Source: Desulfatiglans anilini DSM 4660 (GTDB lineage Bacteria > Desulfobacterota > DSM-4660 > Desulfatiglandales > Desulfatiglandaceae). From it: 64,000 nt of DNA. Where the stretch lies: NCBI RefSeq assembly GCF_000422285.1, contig NZ_AULM01000012.1, forward strand, positions 1-64,000. Reading direction: 5' to 3'. The notes beneath the pieces are model-generated. The model did not search any database. It saw nothing but the letters and a program-made list of their open reading frames with translations, and had not been told where the DNA came from. How positions within the stretch are numbered: position 1 is the stretch's first letter; every line of letters begins with the position of its first letter. Of this stretch, positions 53,331 through 60,768 are shown in pieces. Made by a program: the position numbers and the translations under genes.

Positions 53331-55304
53331 TTACGCCGCTTCCAGATCACGCCGTGAAGCCATATCCATGAGCACACGCTCGCGCGATTTGTCGATGCCA
53401 AGCGCCTTGCGCTTCGCATCGATGTGAGCGACCATCATGCGCGCCATCTCGTAGGGATCCGGTGTGAAGCCCCATGTCCCGAAGCCCATGTCCGCCAGGC
53501 CCTCGAAGAGGAGCTTGTGGAACTTGGTCCCTTCGACGATCGGGAAGGTCACACCGAAGACCGTGTAGACCCCGGAGGCCACAAAGTAGTGCCCGATCGA
53601 GATGGCCTTTTCGCTCATCCACTCGGGAGCGGCGCCGGCCACCGGCAGATCGGCGATGGATTCCCCCAGTCCGCCGACCCGGACCATTTCCGCGCACGCA
53701 ATCAGGATCCGGCTGTTGTCGACACAGGACCCCAGTCCGAGGACCGGCGGCATCCCCACGGTCTCGCAGACCTCGCGCAGACCCGCACCGGCCAGATGGG
53801 CCGCCTCGGGGGTGTACAGACCCGCTTTGGCGAGGGCGATCTGGGAACAGCCCGTCTGCACCACCAAAACGTCCCGTTTGATCAACTCCTTGACGAGTTC
53901 GACGTGGACCCAGTCCTGCTTGACCCGCGGGTTCGTGCAGCCGACGACGCCGGCCACACCGCGGATCCGCCCGTTGATGATGTTGTCGTTCAGCGGGGTG
54001 TAGGAAGACCGGAAGCTCCCGCCAAGCATATAGTTGATGTATTCGTGCGAGAACCCGTGGACCCCGAGGTTCCGGATCTGCGGGATCTCGATCGGGAGTT
54101 TGCGGTTCTTGAAGCGCACGATCGCGCGTTCGACGATGGCATCGGTGCACTCACGCGGCGCATGCTCTTCGAACTGAATGTGCTCCACCCCCTCGATGTG
54201 GCAGCGCGGATTGGTGGTAAACAAGTTCGTCCCATAGCACTCCGCCACCTTCGCCAACCCCTGCTTGATGCACTGGACATCGACGCCCATCGCATCGACG
54301 GCCCCGGTGATCAGGATCGCCTCCGTCGACATGAAGTTGCCGGCATGCGGAATACCGTGCCGCGAGAGCATCTCGGCCCCGGAGCAGCACATACCGACCA
54401 GGTTGATCCCCTTGGCTCCGGCATCCTTGGCCGCCTGGATCAGAGAGGGATCGTTGACCGAATCCAGCATGGACTCGAACAGGTTCGGCTCATGGCCATG
54501 GATAATGACGTTGACCTCGTCCTCTTTGAGGCAGCCCATGTTGACCTCGGCGCGGACGGGGACCGGCGTTCCGAACAGGATGTCGGAGATCTCGGTGGCC
54601 ACCATGGACCCGCCCCACCCATCCGAAAGGGCCGTACGGCTGCACTGCTTGGTGATGTTTTCATAATGCTGATCCACGCCCATGTGGGTCCGGTGCATCA
54701 ACTCCATGATCTCGCGCATCGCACCGCGCGGAACCACGCCGTGCTTGCGCCAGGTCTCCAGGGTCTTCTCGGGGACGCGTTTCGCAAACGGGATTTCGCC
54801 TTCCACCTGGGTATAGGTGCGCTCGAGTTCATGATACAGGTCCATGGCCATCTCCTCGGGCGTGCGCCCCTCGACCTCGATCCCGATCTCGCGGCAGACC
54901 TCCTCGAGCTTGATGGTGTCCTTGATCCGGTATTCTTTGATGTGGCCGTTCACCACCTCGCGAAAAAGGTCCAGCATGCTCATTCCGTGGTCGGTGTGGG
55001 CCGCTGCGCCGCTCGCCACCATGCGGGCGAAGTTACGGGCCTGGATCGTGTCGATCGTCGCACCGCATACGCCGACCTTGCCATAGGGATCCTTGGCGTT
55101 GAGCCGGCAGGGCCCCATGGAGCAGTGCTTGCAGCAGGCGGAATCCGCCCCGATCGGGCATGCCTTCATCGTCGCCGCGCGGTGGAAAGCCGTCTCCACG
55201 CCGTCTTTTTCCGCCTTCCTGAGCATCTGCGCGGTCGCATCACACATCGTCGTCTCTTTGATGTTCAACTGCACGAGTTCATCCTTCTTCTTTTCCTTTT
55301 CCAT
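53331..55304 (-). CDS. cooS: Anaerobic Ni-Fe carbon monoxide dehydrogenase catalytic subunit
   Basis: This 657-residue enzyme interconverts CO and CO2. C49 and C57 fit the inter-subunit D-cluster; C58, C61, C66 and C80 (SACCKHCSMGPC, KVGVCGA) fit the B-cluster, all ten positions beyond the numbering of CODH-II of Carboxydothermus. C-cluster ligand regions are visible: VIIHGHEPNLFESML, VGMCCSGAEML, GVVGCTNPRV, VVQTGCSQIALAKAG and LGLGSCVDNSRI. AAGGAGG precedes the ATG. No CooC, CooF or acetyl-CoA synthase gene is adjacent, so it is an orphan CODH, and its electron partner is unknown. Confidence 0.95.
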   Translation of the reverse strand: MEKEKKKDELVQLNIKETTMCDATAQMLRKAEKDGVETAFHRAATMKACPIGADSACCKHCSMGPCRLNAKDPYGKVGVCGATIDTIQARNFARMVASGAAAHTDHGMSMLDLFREVVNGHIKEYRIKDTIKLEEVCREIGIEVEGRTPEEMAMDLYHELERTYTQVEGEIPFAKRVPEKTLETWRKHGVVPRGAMREIMELMHRTHMGVDQHYENITKQCSRTALSDGWGGSMVATEISDILFGTPVPVRAEVNMGCLKEDEVNVIIHGHEPNLFESMLDSVNDPSLIQAAKDAGAKGINLVGMCCSGAEMLSRHGIPHAGNFMSTEAILITGAVDAMGVDVQCIKQGLAKVAECYGTNLFTTNPRCHIEGVEHIQFEEHAPRECTDAIVERAIVRFKNRKLPIEIPQIRNLGVHGFSHEYINYMLGGSFRSSYTPLNDNIINGRIRGVAGVVGCTNPRVKQDWVHVELVKELIKRDVLVVQTGCSQIALAKAGLYTPEAAHLAGAGLREVCETVGMPPVLGLGSCVDNSRILIACAEMVRVGGLGESIADLPVAGAAPEWMSEKAISIGHYFVASGVYTVFGVTFPIVEGTKFHKLLFEGLADMGFGTWGFTPDPYEMARMMVAHIDAKRKALGIDKSRERVLMDMASRRDLEAA

Positions 55305-55370
55305 CAGAGATCCTCCTTCTTGGATTATGTTAGCCTTCATGACTAGTAACTATTACTATTAGCTAAACAT

Positions 55371-55589
55371 TTATAAAGCACGTTTCCAAACCGCCAGCAA
55401 TCCTCCCTTGCCAAACAGAAGCTGGACCAATTCCCAGCCGTCAGCGCCTTTCTCATTCAACATGGCGGACAAAGCTGTCGTCTGGGAGTCCGAAACATCT
55501 TCCAAACGGCATTCTCCCTTCTCAGAACAAAAATAGATCACACGGTTGAAATCGGATTCCGCATGACGGGTGATACGGTATTCAAACAT
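55371..55589 (-). CDS. DUF4177-like small protein
   Basis: This protein of 72 residues starts at MFEYRITRH, with AAAGGGAAC before the ATG at 55589; the longer open frame upstream is repeat-derived. The ending KGADGWELVQLLFGKGGLLA followed by VWKR resembles the small DUF4177 family, whose members end in a GWEL...KR pattern. Function is unknown. It lies upstream of cooS on the same strand, about 66 bases away, so cotranscription is possible. Confidence 0.65.
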   Translation of the reverse strand: MFEYRITRHAESDFNRVIYFCSEKGECRLEDVSDSQTTALSAMLNEKGADGWELVQLLFGKGGLLAVWKRAL

Positions 55590-55621
55590 CAGTTCCCTTT
55601 CCTTGTCTATCGGTGACACAT

Positions 55622-55677
55622 GAGATTTCATCAGAGCATGATCTGCTTGGCCAATCTCTGCGCCAACATACAATCGA
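55622..55677 (-). repeat. Decayed fragment of the dispersed repeat
   Basis: GAGATTTCATCAGAGCATG and CTTGGCCAATCTCTGCGCC align with the outer part of the core in reverse orientation, with many changes and without the central hairpin. Confidence 0.5.
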
Positions 55678-55870
55678 CTCTCGCGTGGACGTCCCCTAAA
55701 AAAACACGGCCGGAACAGCGGATCTCCTTCCTCGAAGAAGATCCGCGCTCTGATCTCATTCCTTTTCGGTCTGCAAAAAGCATTTCGCGAAATCTTTTTC
55801 CCCGCCACACCCGGGCGCTTAACGTATGTCGATCCAACTCATCCGACAAGGATTTCTTCTCCTGCCTCGT

Positions 55871-55935
55871 TCCCATCCGGAAATGATTTTCCGGTAGAAC
55901 CCAGTTTCCAATCCGGAGATGAGGATTTCGGGCCC
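55871..55935 (+). repeat. Dispersed repeat, left extension only
   Basis: CCATCCGGAAATGATTTTCC, CGGTAGAACCCAGTTTCC and AATCCGGAGATGAGGATTTC form the left extension and the first bases of the core. The rest is absent, and the element ends 10 bases before the flavodoxin stop codon. Confidence 0.75.
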
Positions 55936-55945
55936 ATTTCTTCGA

Positions 55946-56386
55946 TCAGCCCGCCGAGAGCTTCTGCCCGACCTCGCGGCCGTAGTCCTGAGCCATCTTG
56001 GTCCCGCCGCCAAGGCTTGCGGACTTGAGGCGCAGCGCTGCGCCAACCATGTTCATTTTGAAGATATTCTTCATGGTGTCGAAGATGCGGTCCGGGGCCT
56101 CACCGCTCCAACCGAAGGCGCCGAACGACGCTCCGGCCTTGCCCGCCAGCCCGGCCTTTTCAGCAAGGAAGAGCAGCGTTTTCATGCCCTGCATCATCTC
56201 CCCATGGTAGGTGGCCGAACCGAATACGTAGGCATCATACCCCCCCAGATCGCCTTCCTTCTTGATCTGGGTCACATTGACCACATTCGCCTCGTGCCCG
56301 GAAAAACGAATTCCTTCTGCGATCAGTTCCGCGATGTTTTTGGTCTCGTTGGTTCTGGTGGCATAAACGACCAAGGCCTTTCCCAT
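55946..56386 (-). CDS. Flavodoxin-like protein
   Basis: This 146-residue protein is a flavodoxin-fold FMN carrier: the N-terminal phosphate loop is VVYATRTNETKNIAELIAEG, in place of the common GSTTGNT, and YDAYVFGSATYHGEMMQGM and ASFGAFGWSGEAPD are the other FMN loops. GGAGG lies 9 bases before the ATG. It opens the oxygen-defence island and could deliver electrons to rubrerythrin- or flavodiiron-type acceptors. The YHGEMM loop resembles the flavodoxin-like domain of flavodiiron proteins. Confidence 0.85.
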   Translation of the reverse strand: MGKALVVYATRTNETKNIAELIAEGIRFSGHEANVVNVTQIKKEGDLGGYDAYVFGSATYHGEMMQGMKTLLFLAEKAGLAGKAGASFGAFGWSGEAPDRIFDTMKNIFKMNMVGAALRLKSASLGGGTKMAQDYGREVGQKLSAG

Positions 56387-56435
56387 GCGTGCAACCTCCA
56401 GGCGGCACGGTTGAGACCGCCCGCTTCCCACAGGT

Positions 56436-56618
56436 TCATTCGACTTCTTCGATCTCGACCTTGCCTTTCAGCTTCGCTCCGCAATGCGGGCAGAGGATCT
56501 CGACCTCCTCCTCATTGCCGATAAACTTCTCCCGCAGTTTTTCAGGGCCGAGAAAGGTAACATCCCCGCAGGCACAAGCAGGGCACTCCGCCCGCACCCG
56601 GTACTTTTTCTCCGACAT
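56436..56618 (-). CDS. Small zinc-ribbon protein
   Basis: This protein of 60 residues has two cysteine knuckles (CPACACGD and CPHCGAKL) separated by a charged stretch (EKLREKFIGNEEEVEI), so it probably binds zinc or iron like a ribbon or rubredoxin-like fold. AGGAGG precedes the ATG at 56618. It lies 49 bases upstream of the flavodoxin gene on the same strand and is probably cotranscribed with it. Its function is unknown. Confidence 0.7.
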   Translation of the reverse strand: MSEKKYRVRAECPACACGDVTFLGPEKLREKFIGNEEEVEILCPHCGAKLKGKVEIEEVE

Positions 56619-56752
56619 GTCCCGCTCCTCCTCTTCCGTAAAGGGTAAACCGAAATGATGCCCCGCCATCCAGCGGTGAATTCTCTTGCCCGCGCAGCCC
56701 TCCGGTCCGAAAACAAAGCTCTTTCATCCGCCGCTTCGCGATCTGAATTCTA

Positions 56753-56885
56753 CCATTTCCCGGAAGGGCCCGGTTTCTTCGCGTGTTGCGGGTGCTCACT
56801 CCCGCCCCCGCGAGGCGGCGGGTCCCGACAGGGCCGCTGCCAAAGAAACCAGGCGCTTACGCGCTGCGCATCTGCAGGAGGCCCT
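56753..56885 (+). repeat. Decayed composite repeat with REP-like unit
   Basis: CATTTCCCGGAAGGGCCCGG leads into a REP-like unit (CGTGTTGCGGGTGCTCAC, then CCCGCCCCCGCGAGGCGGCG). A weak trace of the core arm follows (CAGGCGCTTACGCGCTGCGC). It separates the zinc-ribbon gene from the rubredoxin-like gene. Confidence 0.6.
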
Positions 56886-56947
56886 TGCCTAGTCGAACAC
56901 GCCGCCAAACGCAGCGGTGCGCCCCAGGAGCCGCTGGCGCATGGAGG

Positions 56948-57103
56948 CTATTTCAACCTGGGATCGCTGCCCGTCTGCCCGCAGTCAGGGATATAGCAGG
57001 AGACGTCCACGAACTCGCACTTCTTCTTGCACATAGGACACGTCTCGGGCGGCGTCTCCGCCTTCACCGTATAACCGCATTCCTTGCATTTCCAATCGCC
57101 CAT
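56948..57103 (-). CDS. Small rubredoxin-like iron protein
   Basis: This 51-residue protein begins [20 protein letters not shown] and has cysteine pairs CKEC and CPMC, plus C33 and further cysteines in [13 protein letters not shown]. The first two pairs match the rubredoxin-like iron site found at the end of rubrerythrins. GGGAGG lies just before the ATG. The gene is downstream of the desulfoferrodoxin gene, so it may be an electron donor in the superoxide/peroxide pathway. The extra cysteines near the C-terminus are unusual and could hold a second metal. Confidence 0.72.
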   Translation of the reverse strand: MGDWKCKECGYTVKAETPPETCPMCKKKCEFVDVSCYIPDCGQTGSDPRLK

Positions 57104-57226
57104 ATCCGCCTCCCTTCTCATCATCCGCCGCAGATCGCCGCGCTCCTCGCAGCGCTCGGCTGGATCCTTCCAAAACCCGGTTGGACCCTGGCAACCATTC
57201 GGACGGGGGCACCATTCCCCGCCTGC

Positions 57227-57604
57227 TTAGGCCTTCCAAAGACCGTGAAGATTGCAGTACTCCCTGGCTACAATGGATGCCGCATCGATCTTGAAGACAG
57301 CCTCCGGTGCGGCTCCGGGCTCCAGGAACTGCCGATAGGCCTTGCCGTCCGCGATGACCTCTACCCACTGGATGTAATGCTTCTCCTCCATCGGATGCGG
57401 CACGCTGCCGACCTTGACCTTGAAGCCGCCGTCAGGGAGCTTCTCGATGACCGGAACATGCTTTTCCTTCGCCGCATCGACCGTGTTTTCCTTGAAGAGC
57501 TTCATCGGCTGTCCACAGCAGACCAGTTCCCCCGCTCCGCCAAAAAGAACTTCGACAATATTGCCGCACACATCACATTTATAGATTTCAAGCTTCTGAG
57601 CCAT
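57227..57604 (-). CDS. dfx: Desulfoferrodoxin (superoxide reductase)
   Basis: This 125-residue protein reduces superoxide to peroxide without making oxygen. The N-terminal desulforedoxin centre uses C10, C13, C29 and C30. The catalytic iron ligands are H49, H70, H76, C117 and H120 ([25 protein letters not shown]), all present, as is the conserved lysine K48 next to the site. It is the two-iron class typical of sulfate reducers. AAGGAGG precedes the ATG. Electrons probably come from the rubredoxins encoded on either side. Confidence 0.95.
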   Translation of the reverse strand: MAQKLEIYKCDVCGNIVEVLFGGAGELVCCGQPMKLFKENTVDAAKEKHVPVIEKLPDGGFKVKVGSVPHPMEEKHYIQWVEVIADGKAYRQFLEPGAAPEAVFKIDAASIVAREYCNLHGLWKA

Positions 57605-57764
57605 CGGTATTCCTCCTTTTCAATGGATGGTTGTCGTTTACCGTTCTACAACGGCTATTCCAGACTTGCGTATGGTTCGATCTTTGAAGATTGCACGAGG
57701 TGGCTCCCAGGCCGATTCGAGCGCGTCGGGGATTCCCAGAAGCCCCCGATCTTCCGGTTCGGAT

Positions 57765-58283
57765 TCAATTTGCGAGGGCGCGCACCGCCGCAAGAACCGC
57801 CTCGTAATCCGGCTCATGCGTCAATTCTTTTACGGTTTGCACGTAACGGACCACCCCGCTCTGGTCCACCACGAAGACCATCCTGGCCAGGAGCCGCAGC
57901 TCTTTGATCAAAGCCCCGTAAGCCTTGCCGAACTCCGCGTCTCGGTAATCGGAAAGCGTAACGACCCGATCCACGCCCGCCGCTCCACACCATCTCTTCT
58001 GGGCGAAAGGAAGATCCATGCTGATCGTCAGAATCACCACGTCATCCGAGAGCCGGCCCGCCTCGTCATTGAAGCGCCTGGTCTCCATATCGCACACCGG
58101 CGTATCCAACGACGGCACAGCCGATATAACGACGATCTTTCCGGAATAGGACGAAAAACGCACCGGTTGGAGATCGTTGTCCATAACGACAAAGTCGGGC
58201 GCCTGGTCACCGGCTTTGACCTCCCCGCCGAGCAAAGTCAGCGGGTTTCCCTTCATGGTAACAACTCCGCTACGCTCTTCCAT
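57765..58283 (-). CDS. tpx: Thiol peroxidase (Tpx-type peroxiredoxin)
   Basis: This 172-residue peroxiredoxin reduces hydroperoxides in the cytoplasm. The peroxidatic cysteine is C64 in SLDTPVCDMETRRF and the resolving cysteine is C99 in QKRWCGAAG, the spacing typical of Tpx. The start MEERSGVVTMKGNPLTLLG matches the family (VTFKGNPVTL in many members). It lies in the oxygen-defence island between dfx and perR on the same strand, about 220 bases downstream of perR, and is likely within the PerR regulon. Confidence 0.93.
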   Translation of the reverse strand: MEERSGVVTMKGNPLTLLGGEVKAGDQAPDFVVMDNDLQPVRFSSYSGKIVVISAVPSLDTPVCDMETRRFNDEAGRLSDDVVILTISMDLPFAQKRWCGAAGVDRVVTLSDYRDAEFGKAYGALIKELRLLARMVFVVDQSGVVRYVQTVKELTHEPDYEAVLAAVRALAN

Positions 58284-58501
58284 ATCTCCTCCTTTCTCAT
58301 TCCTGTTCTATCATCCTGCAAGAGGCCTTCGGTCTTTCGCGCTCAGCCATCCACCCCGTTCACGAGGCCGGCGACCGGCAACGGCCTTTCACAGGGCCGC
58401 TGACCAGCAGCAGCCACCGCAAGAGTGCAGGGATCCATCCCTGGAACACCTCTCTCCGATCCGATTGAGCCGTACGCCGTTTCAGGCCGGAGAGCGCCTG
58501 C

Positions 58502-58981
58502 TCAGGCCTCTGCTTCCTTCTCGTTTTCGAGGTTTTCGGCGCCGGGAACAGCATCCTCCACCGGAAGCGTCTCCCCTTTTGCACGGCATTCAGCGCAAAT
58601 GCCCAAAAATTCAAGGCGGTGCCCGAAGATGCCGTACTTGGTCAACTTCCCCATCGCCGATTCAAGATTCCCAACGGAGTCTTTCACCATGTCGACGGGC
58701 GCATCTTCAATTTTGCCGCATTTTATACACGTGACGTGATAATGCTCCTTCGTATTGCAGTCGAAGTGCATCTGAGGAAAATCCGGCTCGAGTTTCCGGA
58801 TCATTCCGCATGAGGCCAGAATATCCAGATTGCGATAGACCGTTCCCATACTGATCCTGGGCAGGCGCTTCCTCACCGCCTCGTAAATGGAGTCGGCCGT
58901 CGGGTGGCAATCCATCTTGCGGATCTCTTCGAGGATCACCTCCCTTTGCCGTGTCATTCGATGTGAAGTCCCTGCCGTCAT
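58502..58981 (-). CDS. perR: Fur-family peroxide regulator PerR
   Basis: This 159-residue protein is a Fur-family repressor. The regulatory metal ligands of PerR are all in register: H26 (HPTAD), D74, H80, H82 and D93 (FDCNTKEHYH, GKIED). The aspartate at the last position, where Fur has glutamate, identifies it as PerR-like. The structural zinc site has C85 and C88 plus CAEC near the C-terminus. The DNA-binding part is ISMGTVYRNLDIL. A near-perfect operator lies 14 bases upstream of the start, so it is probably autoregulated. The C-terminus has an extra acidic tail of about 25 residues. Confidence 0.92.
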   Translation of the reverse strand: MTAGTSHRMTRQREVILEEIRKMDCHPTADSIYEAVRKRLPRISMGTVYRNLDILASCGMIRKLEPDFPQMHFDCNTKEHYHVTCIKCGKIEDAPVDMVKDSVGNLESAMGKLTKYGIFGHRLEFLGICAECRAKGETLPVEDAVPGAENLENEKEAEA

Positions 58982-58994
58982 AGTTTTGCCGCCT

Positions 58995-59015
58995 AATTAG
59001 GAATCATTCCTAATT
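58995..59015 (-). promoter_or_regulatory. PerR box (palindromic operator)
   Basis: TTAGGAATCATTCCTAA, centred on 59005 and flanked by AAT/ATT, is a perfect palindrome with a one-base centre. It has the 7-1-7 form of the PerR box. It lies directly upstream of perR. Confidence 0.8.
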
Positions 59016-59073
59016 TTTAAAGCCTGCCTCCCATGATGTCAAGGTAATTTTCGTCTGCGCACCGCCCCCCGCC

Positions 59074-59283
59074 TCAGATTCCCTCCTTCGCGACGGACCC
59101 TGGACCCGCCAAAGGTCTGAACATCTTTTTGCCCGCGCCGCAGACGGGGCATTTCCAATCATCCGGAAGATCCTGGAAACGGGTTCCCTTGGGAACCTTC
59201 CCTTTGCGATCCCCCCGGTCGGGGTCGTATATGTACCCACAGTTTACCGTTTGGCATTGATACATGTCCTCTGGCGCCGCCAT
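59074..59283 (-). CDS. Rubredoxin with CX4C first knuckle
   Basis: This 69-residue protein is a rubredoxin: [38 protein letters not shown] and a single iron site. The first cysteine pair is C10 and C15 (CQTVNCGY), four residues apart rather than the usual two, as in the type 2 rubredoxins reported from Desulfovibrio. It is an electron carrier, likely for superoxide reductase and rubrerythrin. It lies upstream of perR on the same strand. The PerR box lies between this gene and perR. Confidence 0.92.
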   Translation of the reverse strand: MAAPEDMYQCQTVNCGYIYDPDRGDRKGKVPKGTRFQDLPDDWKCPVCGAGKKMFRPLAGPGSVAKEGI

Positions 59284-59455
59284 ATCATCCTCCTGGCCGG
59301 CGTGTCATCACCGCCGGCGTATTGTGAGCTTCGGGTTCACTTCAATTCCGCCTCGATTCGAAGCGTCGATTCGAAGCTGCGCGCCTTCTCCCAGCCGGCG
59401 CAGCGAAAGGCCTCGTTCCTTGCGGGGGTCCTCAGTTTGCGCCGGCGCAGAACGA

Positions 59456-59953
59456 CTAATCAACCCTCACAAAAGCCTTCGACTTGGCGCCGCACACGGG
59501 GCAGGTGTCGGGCGCTTCGTTTTCAATGGTATACCCGCAGACCGAGCAGACGTAATAACAGTCGACGTCGGGCGGATTGCCAAGGCTCTGCAGGGCGTTC
59601 TGATAGAGATTCGCATGCACCTGCTCCACCGCGTTGGCATAGGAGAAGGACCTCTCGGCGGCCTTGTTCCCCTCGGCCCTAGCCGTTTCGATCATCTCCG
59701 GGTACATCTCTTTGAATTCGTGGGTCTCTCCGTTGATGGCGGCCTTCAAATTCTCGGCGGTGCCCTTGATTTCACCGAGCACCCTCAGATGCGCGTGCGC
59801 ATGCACCGTCTCGGCCTCAGCCGCAGCGCGGAACAGCTTGGCCGCCTGCGGGTATCCTTCCTTGTCGGCCTGCTTCGCAAATGCCAGATACTTCCGGTTG
59901 GCCTGTGATTCACCGGCAAAAGCCTCTCTCAGATTTTGCTCTGTCTTGCTCAT
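59456..59953 (-). CDS. Rubrerythrin
   Basis: This 165-residue protein reduces hydrogen peroxide with a di-iron site in an N-terminal four-helix bundle and a C-terminal rubredoxin domain. Helix ligands are in AFAGESQANRKYLAFA, AAEAETVHAHAHLRVLG and SYANAVEQVHANLYQNAL. The rubredoxin part has CSVCGY and CPVCGAKS. The length is slightly shorter than that of classical Desulfovibrio rubrerythrin. It stands first in the direction of transcription of the rubredoxin-perR-tpx-dfx series. Confidence 0.93.
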   Translation of the reverse strand: MSKTEQNLREAFAGESQANRKYLAFAKQADKEGYPQAAKLFRAAAEAETVHAHAHLRVLGEIKGTAENLKAAINGETHEFKEMYPEMIETARAEGNKAAERSFSYANAVEQVHANLYQNALQSLGNPPDVDCYYVCSVCGYTIENEAPDTCPVCGAKSKAFVRVD

Positions 59954-60049
59954 TTCTTTTTTCCTCCGTTTCTGACAGATTTCAAATCCTGTTCATCCGG
60001 TTAGACGTCGACCCCGTCTTCTTCTGCGAAAAAAACGGGAACCTCACCG

Positions 60050-60259
60050 TTATTCCTTCCACCAGCCTTTGCGGATGTGCGCCTCACGCTCCTTTTCCGC
60101 GAGCTGTCTTATCCGGAATGCGCTGTCCCTCAACACCCCGTAAAGGATGCCGCAGCTCGAATCCTCCCTCACCTCGTCACCCTCGTCCGCCAGAGCAATC
60201 ATGCGCTCGGTCAATTCCAGCGTCTTTTTGATGGTGCGGTCGCATGGCTTCATCGGCAT
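60050..60259 (-). CDS. Small conserved-looking protein, unknown
   Basis: This 69-residue soluble protein was not assigned to a named family. The segment EDSSCGILYGVLRDSAFRIR, followed by QLAEKEREAHIRKGWW, reminds me of small proteins seen in other sulfate reducers, but this is from memory only. An ATG at 60253 is an alternative start. It precedes rubrerythrin on the same strand by about 100 bases and may be part of the same unit. Confidence 0.6.
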   Translation of the reverse strand: MPMKPCDRTIKKTLELTERMIALADEGDEVREDSSCGILYGVLRDSAFRIRQLAEKEREAHIRKGWWKE

Positions 60260-60768
60260 CCACCCGTCCCAGGGCCTTCCGTTTCATTTCTTGAGAAAAT
60301 CATTACAAAATACGTGCCAAGAATATCCTTCGGAGCGCTCCTCCCCGAAGGGCCGGCATGCGGAACTCCACAGCCCGGCAGCTTCCGCCCCCCTCGGCCC
60401 TTCAGGCGCGCGAAACCCTTGTAAACAAAGGCGCACCGCTCGAGCGTGCTTTGGATCGAGGCAAAGACCGGCAGGGCGCAATCATCACGGCCTTGCCCTG
60501 CGCCGCAAGGGGCGTCCGTTCCGAGGCGTACCACAGCCCTGCAGTTGAGACATAGGCGAGACACTTCTCGCCGAGACACTTCTCGCCCTTCTCCAGTTCC
60601 CGGACGGCGCAGGATTCAGCGAGCCCGTCGCTGCGACGGCTGACCATGCCGGCCTTCCGCTGCAGACCTGCGAGGCGCGGCCACGGTCGCCGTTTCATTC
60701 GTTTGAAGGCTCGGTTCTGGGAAAACTCGGGAAGGACTCGGGAAGATCATCGATGAGACAAAAGTGTA
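60260..60768. other. Intergenic region, no gene recognised
   Basis: Overlapping frames exist on both strands, but none shows a recognisable motif. The only structure seen is the short tandem repeat at 60555-60587. Confidence 0.4.
60555..60587. repeat. Short tandem repeat with hairpin
   Basis: GGCGAGACACTTCTCGCC (7-bp stem, 4-base loop) is followed at once by a second GAGACACTTCTCGCC. The period is 15 bases. It is too short to assign a role. Confidence 0.55.

Noticed and set aside
55305-55370. CooA binding site upstream of cooS
   Set aside because: The CooA/CRP-type TGTCA-N6-TGACA pattern is not present; only an AT-rich direct repeat is seen.
60250-60579. 109-codon minus-strand frame upstream of the small gene at 60050
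   Set aside because: It has no recognisable motif, no clear ribosome site and low-complexity stretches. It overlaps other frames of equal quality.
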